From 2-12-FULL-41-16 sp964473715 (lineage in GTDB: Bacteria > Patescibacteriota > Patescibacteriia > Magasanikbacterales > UBA922): a stretch of DNA of 16,692 bases. The stretch spans positions 1 to 16,692 of the forward strand of contig CAYYQC010000020.1 of assembly GCA_964473715.1 (NCBI GenBank), in the 5' to 3' direction. Position numbers and translations under genes: made by a program. The notes beneath the pieces are model-generated. The model was not told the origin of the DNA, did no database searches, and worked only from the letters and a program-made list of their open reading frames with translations. Below are positions 1 through 5,461 of this stretch, piece by piece; position 1 is the stretch's first letter, and each line of letters starts with the position of its first letter.

Positions 1-52
1 ATACCCAACCCACCCATTTACCTCAATAATAGGCTTAATGTAGCAGAAAATC

Positions 53-81
53 TTGACAAAAGCAAGAAAAAGTATTATTTT
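53..81 (+). promoter_or_regulatory. Possible sigma70-type promoter
   Basis: A perfect -35 hexamer TTGACA (53-58) is followed after 17 nt by TATTTT (76-81), a 4/6 match to the -10 consensus. Transcription would run rightward into the inverted repeat at 117-167. No native gene lies immediately downstream, only the GC-rich island gene about 150 nt away. The promoter may be unrelated to that gene, or may once have served a gene displaced by the island. The -10 is weak and lies in an A/T-rich stretch, so this is tentative. Confidence 0.35.
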
Positions 82-116
82 TTTTAGTCGCTCTTTAAAA
101 ATCAGAAAGATATGTT

Positions 117-167
117 TAGGACAGAAGTATAAGACGGTAAAATTGACCCTTTCATACTTCTGTCCTA
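117..167. repeat. Perfect 14-bp inverted repeat (hairpin)
   Basis: TAGGACAGAAGTAT (117-130) is exactly complementary to ATACTTCTGTCCTA (154-167), with a 23-nt loop. The right arm ends within a few bases of where the composition jumps from AT-rich to GC-rich. No T-run follows on either strand, so it does not look like an intrinsic terminator. It could be a regulatory hairpin, the end of a mobile element, or a structure that promoted recombination or a template switch at the junction. Confidence 0.7.
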
Positions 168-239
168 TTGCCGGGGAAGAAGTTGCTCAAGTCCGCGTTG
201 GGTTTGGCAAACGGTTTCTACGGCATAGCGAGGTTTAAT

Positions 240-911
240 ATGGCGGTCTTGACCGCAGATGAAATTTTCATTCCGCCCGAAGCAACGGCCTGTGCCGTCG
301 CCAAACGGCACTCGGCATCGGTGCAGGAAGGAGACGACGAGAACCGAACCCTCACGGAAGAAGGTGTTGCACTCTGCGACGCTGTCCGTGGGGACTACCG
401 CTTGCTCGGCACAAGGCTCGCTCCGCAGTTCGGACCCGCCCTGTACTTCGCGAGCAACCTGAACCGCTCTGTGATCACACAGTTCGATGTGACTCATGCT
501 CGCCAGATTCGGCGGGACGCTCGCGTCAACACGCAGCGTCTGACGCTGCGTGTGCTGGACGAGGGTCGTTGGGTCAAGGGGCGCATCGAGCAGGGCTACA
601 CCGAGCCTCAGCTCATCCGCGAAGCCCTCGGGTCGGCAGAAGTCATGGCAGATCTCCGTGCGAAGGCACCGGTCTACGAGGTCGTCAGTGATCTCATAGA
701 CCTGGTCCTTCGCCGAAACGGCTTCAACGACGAGTGTCGGTACGTCGACGTTGTCGGCCATGAGATCGGGCTGTCGCTCATGGCACTCGAAGCCGGCATC
801 GAAGTGGGTGAGCTCGGGCTCAAGCCGCTGCAGGCGTACCTGTACTTCCTCATGGGTGACCAAGTCATCTCCGTGCAGAAGTTCGCGCCCTCGGCCACGC
901 TGCGCAAGTAG
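240..911 (+). CDS. Histidine phosphatase superfamily-like protein in a GC-rich island
   Basis: This 223-aa protein appears to be a small histidine phosphatase (phosphoglycerate-mutase-like fold). The visible signature is an early Arg-His pair (RHS, residues 23-24), then a D-D-x-N-R-x-LT-x-EG stretch as in the RHG motif loop, an F-A-S-N-L-N-R motif whose Arg (76) matches the phosphate-binding arginine, and VVGHE with the second catalytic His (174). The substrate cannot be predicted. ATG 240 is chosen because GAGG (230-233) sits 6 nt upstream and it leaves a normal 22-residue lead-in to the RH motif. An in-frame ATG at 168 would add 24 residues. The 241-300 stretch is 35/60 G+C, against 14/60 in both 61-120 and 1201-1260. 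A long antisense frame (165-1010) shows no recognisable motif. The gene is probably acquired DNA or a misjoined foreign fragment. Confidence 0.6.
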   Translation: MAVLTADEIFIPPEATACAVAKRHSASVQEGDDENRTLTEEGVALCDAVRGDYRLLGTRLAPQFGPALYFASNLNRSVITQFDVTHARQIRRDARVNTQRLTLRVLDEGRWVKGRIEQGYTEPQLIREALGSAEVMADLRAKAPVYEVVSDLIDLVLRRNGFNDECRYVDVVGHEIGLSLMALEAGIEVGELGLKPLQAYLYFLMGDQVISVQKFAPSATLRK

Positions 912-1039
912 CTGTGGCCATCCCACCTCACATCCCCGTATCTTTCTGCCAGCCTGACGTTGAGTTCTTGTCCACCCGCAAGGGTCGGATGAGGAGCTCG
1001 CGTCAGGCAAGCAGTCCTGTGATTATTTCTCTGAAGTAA

Positions 1040-2116
1040 TTAGAGGACTAATTTTTTCACTACACCAGAAATGGCGTCTAGCAAAACTTGATCGCCATTT
1101 TTTAATATTGCAGTTGCGTTTTTTGCACCCACAATACAAGGAATTTTCATTTCACGACTAATTATCGCAGCATGACAAGTAACTCCACCTTCATCAGTTA
1201 TAATTCCAATTACATTATTTAAATATTTGATAACATCAATAGTTGTCATAGGCATGACTAAGATTGATTGTTCTGGAATATTTTGTAAATCTTCTAAATT
1301 TTTTGGTATAAATACTTTTCCAGTTGTTATACCTTTGTAACAAGGTCGTCCTTTTATTTCTACATCATTTTCATTAGTTATAGAATGAAAGCTATGCTTT
1401 GCGAGCCATTCATTCATCTCGTCACCAGGCACATGAAATATTTTCCGATCAATAGTTACTAAAATCCACTTTTGATTTCTTTCTGACAGATCAGGTTTGG
1501 TCAGCAAATTTTTCTTTGCCAAAGATTGTACTAATTCTTCAAATTTCAAGTGCAAAATTTTATCTTCATTAATAGCTAGTAATTGAGATGCTTGTTTGCG
1601 TAATAGTGGTAAAACCATTAAGTCCGCCGCATTGAACGCCTCACCTGCAATATCTTTTGCTTTTGCACAAGCAGTCATGAGCCCATTACTAAGATCAGTT
1701 TCTAACTCCAAATCAATTAACGTTGGCAAGCGATACACTGCGTATAAATCACGATAGGCTTGGTACATTTTTGTGACAACGAGAACTAACTCATTAGATG
1801 TTAATATCTTTGAATTTAATTCATGAGCTGTTTGGGTGGCAATTTCTTGCAAATTTTCCGCTCGCCGCTCAATTATATTGAGAAGTTCAAAAAGTTCTGT
1901 TTCAATTTTTGTTGTAATAAATTCTCTAAAAGAATGTGCATCACGAGTAGAATAAAATGAAGTTACAGTACCTGTGTCATAGATAAAAAGTTGGTCAGAA
2001 TATCCCCACCCAAGTGCTGCTTCCATATCTTGCGCATAGGCTTCTTGTGCTAAATGTAAAATAAAATATGGGTATCCAGTTCGTTTAAACAACTGTTTCC
2101 AAATCAGTTGTGGCAT
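1040..2116 (-). CDS. Protein with C-terminal PEP-utilising-enzyme phosphohistidine swivel domain
   Basis: The 358-aa product ends in a PEP-utilising-enzyme mobile (swivel) domain of the kind that carries a phosphohistidine in PEP synthase, PPDK and EI of the PTS. Residues 308-330 contain DEGG-V-T-C-H-A-A followed by S-R-E-M-K-I-P-C-I-V-G, and His315 is the expected phosphorylation site. The first ~250 residues are helical and not recognised. There is no ATP-grasp (PPDK N-terminal) domain and no PEP-binding TIM barrel, so it cannot be a complete PEP synthase. ATG 2116 is preferred because it lies 1 nt after the upstream TGA (TGATATG), a junction style seen elsewhere here. An in-frame ATG at 2155 would add 13 residues and overlap the upstream gene by 38 nt. 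It is surely co-transcribed with that gene. The role is unknown: phosphotransfer between histidine and a partner or small molecule is inference. Confidence 0.75.
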   Translation of the reverse strand: MPQLIWKQLFKRTGYPYFILHLAQEAYAQDMEAALGWGYSDQLFIYDTGTVTSFYSTRDAHSFREFITTKIETELFELLNIIERRAENLQEIATQTAHELNSKILTSNELVLVVTKMYQAYRDLYAVYRLPTLIDLELETDLSNGLMTACAKAKDIAGEAFNAADLMVLPLLRKQASQLLAINEDKILHLKFEELVQSLAKKNLLTKPDLSERNQKWILVTIDRKIFHVPGDEMNEWLAKHSFHSITNENDVEIKGRPCYKGITTGKVFIPKNLEDLQNIPEQSILVMPMTTIDVIKYLNNVIGIITDEGGVTCHAAIISREMKIPCIVGAKNATAILKNGDQVLLDAISGVVKKLVL

Positions 2117-2117
2117 A

Positions 2118-3533
2118 TCAAACAATCCAATCAAAATCTGCCCCGAGCATATCATTTGGAGTAAGTTTCATGTTTTCTCGTTCAGACTGTGGCACATAGC
2201 TATTATACACTTCAGGCATACTTGGTTTTACCAAATTGCCAAATTTCATTTGATTCAAGTGCTCAACATAATTGCGTGTTAGGCCACCATCATATAAAAC
2301 ATCAAATGCACATTGAGGTATAAGTTTAGAATCAACACGTTTATAAGTAACAATTTCTCCACCAACTAAACTTTTTGTATCAATCTTACTCACCCTTTCT
2401 TTTTCTTCTTGATCAAAATGTTCCAACAATTTAGTCCAGGCTTTTTTCATGTTAGTTAAATAAGTACTAGAACCATAACCACTCAGTGGTTTAACTCCGC
2501 ACCAAAATACAATCCAACCATAAATTACAAAAAGACTAGGGATAATCTGTTTTTCTTTTATTGCCGTAATTATTGTTTCGCGTGTAAAAGGAATAATAAC
2601 ATTTGAATTTACAGCCACCAGCTGCTCATTTTCTAATCGCATTGCTTCTGGTTTATTATCTTTATCTTTATACCAAAAGAAGTGTGTACCTTTATCCCCG
2701 CTCTTTGTCCAACATCCTGAAACATCTTTAAATAATTCTAAAACTTTGGTACGCTGCTCTGGATCAAAAAGTGCGCGGTCAATATTTGATTTACCATTAA
2801 AAATATTCTCAATATTCAACCTAATGATCTCTTCACTTGGTATATAGGTTAATTCGGGAAGATTATCACGCAATTCAGGTGCAAATAATTTGGGCCAGAG
2901 CCAATTATTAATAAGCCCTACTTGATCAGCATAATTTATTGCCTGATCCATGGAAATGGCCAGAATTTCACTTTCGATTTTTTCCAGAAAATTCTGCTCT
3001 TCGGTTGTAAACTGTGCCCATTGTTTATTTTGCTTAAGTCGTTCTATAAAATGAAAATCATGTTTGGGCATGCAGTACGCTGCTTGATGAATTTCTTTTC
3101 CCGAAAAAAAAGAAACAGATTTGCCGTGCAAATGAATTCCTTTTTTATTTAAAAAATTATTCGGTGGAACAATGGCACTGGAAAAAACTACTGATGGCTT
3201 TTTTACGCCTGTTTCTAGCAAATGTTTGGCATTAACCGTTATATTGGTTGCAGTCAAAATTGGGTGTGTCAAAACCGCATGGTGATCTACAATATTAATT
3301 GCAAATGGCGGTTCTGGAAAATTATTTTCAATGTTATAAAGACGCTGTAATTCATTTTTGATTGTTTGGGCAATTAATACTTGTCGTTCAAGATGTGTTG
3401 GGTCTGGGTTCTGCTCTGTAATTCGCTCGCTATGTTCAGCAAGAGTTTTTTTATAGTCAAAAAATTCGCCCAAGACAGGCATGTAGGTATTAATTCCTTT
3501 TTGCAATATTTCTAGCTGTTCTTTGAAAATCAT
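2118..3533 (-). CDS. Uncharacterised 471-aa protein, first gene of phosphohistidine-domain cassette
   Basis: I do not recognise this protein. It looks soluble and single-chain. Features worth noting are a D-H-H-A-V-x-T-H-P segment near residue 82, an H-x-H-G-K-S-V-S-F-F-S stretch near residue 134, an aromatic W-T-K-S-G-D-K-G-T-H-F-F-W block near residue 277, and a hydrophobic I-P-S-L-F-V-I-Y-G-W-I-V-F-W segment near residue 338 that may be buried rather than transmembrane. The clustered His and Asp suggest a metal or phosphate site, but this is inference. It lies 1 nt from the phosphohistidine-domain gene, so the two are translationally coupled and probably work together. The gene starts just after the terminator of the upstream ATPase gene. 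I could not assign its promoter confidently. Length and composition match its neighbours, so it is native rather than part of the GC-rich island. Confidence 0.75.
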   Translation of the reverse strand: MIFKEQLEILQKGINTYMPVLGEFFDYKKTLAEHSERITEQNPDPTHLERQVLIAQTIKNELQRLYNIENNFPEPPFAINIVDHHAVLTHPILTATNITVNAKHLLETGVKKPSVVFSSAIVPPNNFLNKKGIHLHGKSVSFFSGKEIHQAAYCMPKHDFHFIERLKQNKQWAQFTTEEQNFLEKIESEILAISMDQAINYADQVGLINNWLWPKLFAPELRDNLPELTYIPSEEIIRLNIENIFNGKSNIDRALFDPEQRTKVLELFKDVSGCWTKSGDKGTHFFWYKDKDNKPEAMRLENEQLVAVNSNVIIPFTRETIITAIKEKQIIPSLFVIYGWIVFWCGVKPLSGYGSSTYLTNMKKAWTKLLEHFDQEEKERVSKIDTKSLVGGEIVTYKRVDSKLIPQCAFDVLYDGGLTRNYVEHLNQMKFGNLVKPSMPEVYNSYVPQSERENMKLTPNDMLGADFDWIV

Positions 3534-3555
3534 ATTTTACACAGCCAGCATAATC

Positions 3556-3586
3556 AAAAACCGCCTCGCTGTAAAGCGGGCAGTTT
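3556..3586 (-). terminator. Intrinsic terminator of the TraG/VirD4-like gene
   Basis: Read on the minus strand, AAACTGCCCGCT pairs with AGCGAGGCGGTTT (12 bp with one bulged A and a TTAC loop) and runs into a T5 tract. The stem overlaps the stop codon of the ATPase gene (3585-3587). It separates that gene from the cassette starting at 3533. Confidence 0.8.
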
Positions 3587-5390
3587 AAAATTCAATGACT
3601 TGCTTTGGGGAAATTGATTGCGGTCCGCTTGGGCTTGGAGGGGTTTGAGGTGGTGGAATTGGACGAGGTGTTTCTTGGGCAGGTTCTTTAGGCTGTGCAG
3701 GAGGCGGAGTTGGGGTTGGAGTTGAAGTTTGTGTAGGTCGACTATTCCCGCCACCTTCTCCCCCACCTCCACTTTTCTTCCGCTTACGGCGACGTTTCTT
3801 TTTTGGAGTGCCGTCAGGATTTAAAGCTGGCGCAGAATTACCAGAATTAGTATTGTTGCCAGAATTATTTGAACTTGGGGCTGAGTGTGATGTAGAAGAA
3901 GGATTTGCGGGGCTACTTGTTTTTGGTAATAAGGCAGATAAAGAAACTGATGTACTTGGTGTGCTTACCGAAGGTGAAGTTCGGGCAGGTTTGTTTGGTT
4001 GCAAAGTTGGTGGTGTTGTCGGTAAGGTAGGTTTAATTGTTGTATCAACATCGCCAAAATCTTCTTCAAGTAATGGCGCCATTCCACTCCACCGAATAAT
4101 CTTATCTTCAATCACTGAGCGATTTTGTGCATACCGTTCGCGTGAAACGCGAATGACGCGTTCAGAAACACCGGTTGGTGAACCAATTGGTGGCATGGTC
4201 ATGGCACTAAATGGTTGTGATGCCACACCATCAATCATTAATTTTAAAATAATCCGATATTTGGCCAAGTTTACAATGTCTTCTTCCATGAATACTGGCG
4301 CAAATTCTTTGGCCAAAGCTTCAGCATCGCCGCCACCAACACGGAAGGCCATAATAGTGCCCACATTACCAAACACGGCCGCTGCCACTACTTCATCAAG
4401 CTGCAAAACATATTGATGAGCCATGATCAGGCTCAAACGGTATTTACGAGCTTCTGATAAAATGTTCGCAAAACTTGGTGTGGCAAAGTTTTGAAACTCA
4501 TCAACATACAAAAAGAAATCTTTACGGTCTTTTTCTGGAGTATCAACACGTTCCATGGCCGCTAGCTGGATTTTGGTAATTAACATACCACCCAAGAGCC
4601 GACTATTGTCTTCACCAATCCGTCCTTTGGAAAGATTCATGATTAAAATTTTCCGTGAGTCCATGATTTCACGAATGTTAATGGTGGAAGTAACTTGCGC
4701 CACCATGTTGCGAATCACCGAAGATGACAAAAATTGACCAATTTTATTTTGAATTGGGGCCACGGCTTCTTGCGCGTACCGGTCATTATATGAAGCAAAT
4801 TCATTTTGCCAAAACGATTTAATCACCGGATCAGTTAACTGGCCAACTACTTTTTTGCGAAAATCTTTATCAGACAGTAAACGATTAATTCCCAACAACG
4901 TGGAACCAGGATAATCCAAAAGCGCGAGTAAAGTATTGTTCAAGATGTATTCCATACGAGAACTCCACACATCAGGCCAAATCTTTTTGAAAATACCCAT
5001 GAGCCCGGCGGCAATCAAATGTTTTTGCTCTTCACTTTTAACTTCAAGCACGTTAAAACCAATTGGGTGGTCAATGTCAGCTGGATTAAAATACACCACA
5101 TCATTAATACGACCTGGTGGTATAAAATCAAGAATTTTTTCCGCAAAATCTCCGTGCGGATCGACAATGCCAACACCATGTCCGCGATAAATATCGCTAA
5201 GCACCATGTTTTCCATCACCGTGGTTTTACCCATACCAGTTTTTCCAATCACGTACATGTGGCGGCGACGGTCATCGGTCTTAATACCAAAACGCCGCAG
5301 TTGATTGCGGAAAAAAGTTTGTCCAAACAGACAAATATCATTTGGGTCTTCCATTGGCTTGGCGCCAGTGGTTAGTTGGAAATTTGGCAT
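3585..5390 (-). CDS. TraG/VirD4-like DNA-transfer ATPase with long basic disordered tail
   Basis: This 601-aa P-loop ATPase belongs to the TraG/TraD/VirD4 coupling-protein group that pumps DNA or protein-DNA complexes through membranes. Walker A is GKTGMGKTT (residues 49-57), and Walker B is FFLYVDEF (292-299) followed by a short Q-N-F-A. The R-K-Y-R-L-S-L-I-M-A-H-Q segment (315-326) resembles the conserved glutamine-bearing strand of this family. The catalytic part ends near residue 445. Residues 450-601 are low-complexity Pro/Ser/Thr/Asn with a strongly basic K/R run (530-539), a Gly run and a Pro-rich end, probably disordered and possibly DNA- or surface-binding. No transmembrane segment is visible at the N-terminus, unlike classical VirD4. 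No relaxase or other T4SS gene is present. An extended -10 lies 6 nt before the ATG, and a terminator follows. A role in DNA uptake or pilus function is possible but not shown. Confidence 0.88.
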   Translation of the reverse strand: MPNFQLTTGAKPMEDPNDICLFGQTFFRNQLRRFGIKTDDRRRHMYVIGKTGMGKTTVMENMVLSDIYRGHGVGIVDPHGDFAEKILDFIPPGRINDVVYFNPADIDHPIGFNVLEVKSEEQKHLIAAGLMGIFKKIWPDVWSSRMEYILNNTLLALLDYPGSTLLGINRLLSDKDFRKKVVGQLTDPVIKSFWQNEFASYNDRYAQEAVAPIQNKIGQFLSSSVIRNMVAQVTSTINIREIMDSRKILIMNLSKGRIGEDNSRLLGGMLITKIQLAAMERVDTPEKDRKDFFLYVDEFQNFATPSFANILSEARKYRLSLIMAHQYVLQLDEVVAAAVFGNVGTIMAFRVGGGDAEALAKEFAPVFMEEDIVNLAKYRIILKLMIDGVASQPFSAMTMPPIGSPTGVSERVIRVSRERYAQNRSVIEDKIIRWSGMAPLLEEDFGDVDTTIKPTLPTTPPTLQPNKPARTSPSVSTPSTSVSLSALLPKTSSPANPSSTSHSAPSSNNSGNNTNSGNSAPALNPDGTPKKKRRRKRKKSGGGGEGGGNSRPTQTSTPTPTPPPAQPKEPAQETPRPIPPPQTPPSPSGPQSISPKQVIEF

Positions 5391-5396
5391 ACATGA

Positions 5397-5405
5397 ATTA
5401 TAGCA
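5397..5405 (-). promoter_or_regulatory. Extended -10 promoter placed for a leaderless mRNA
   Basis: On the minus strand TGCTATAAT (5405-5397) is a perfect -10 hexamer with the TG extension. Only 6 nt separate it from the ATG at 5390, so the predicted start site falls at or within about 1 nt of the ATG. No good -35 is seen at normal spacing, which fits extended -10 use. No Shine-Dalgarno sequence could fit. Confidence 0.7.
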
Positions 5406-5461
5406 GAATAGGCAAAATAACCAAAATATGCAGAATAAATTAAGCTGAATTTTTTTTGGAG

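Noticed and set aside
53..238. Possible small plus-strand gene
   Set aside because: It starts with TTG at a -35 box, crosses the inverted repeat and the composition break, and has no family resemblance.
952..1008. GCCTGACG / CGTCAGGC inverted repeat after the island gene
   Set aside because: Only 8 bp with a 41-nt loop and no T-run. It may be a remnant terminator but is too weak to annotate.
165..1010. Long antisense reading frame (281 aa) in the GC-rich island
   Set aside because: No recognisable motif, and it is antisense to a frame with an ordered histidine-phosphatase signature. Long open antisense frames are expected in GC-rich coding DNA.
2114..2155. Frameshift joining the 471-aa and phosphohistidine-domain genes into one protein
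   Set aside because: No slippery sequence is evident, and TGATATG matches the reinitiation junctions of other gene pairs here.
3808..4416. 202-aa plus-strand frame
   Set aside because: It lies antisense to the TraG/VirD4-like ATPase, whose P-loop and Walker B motifs are unmistakable, and it has no start signal.
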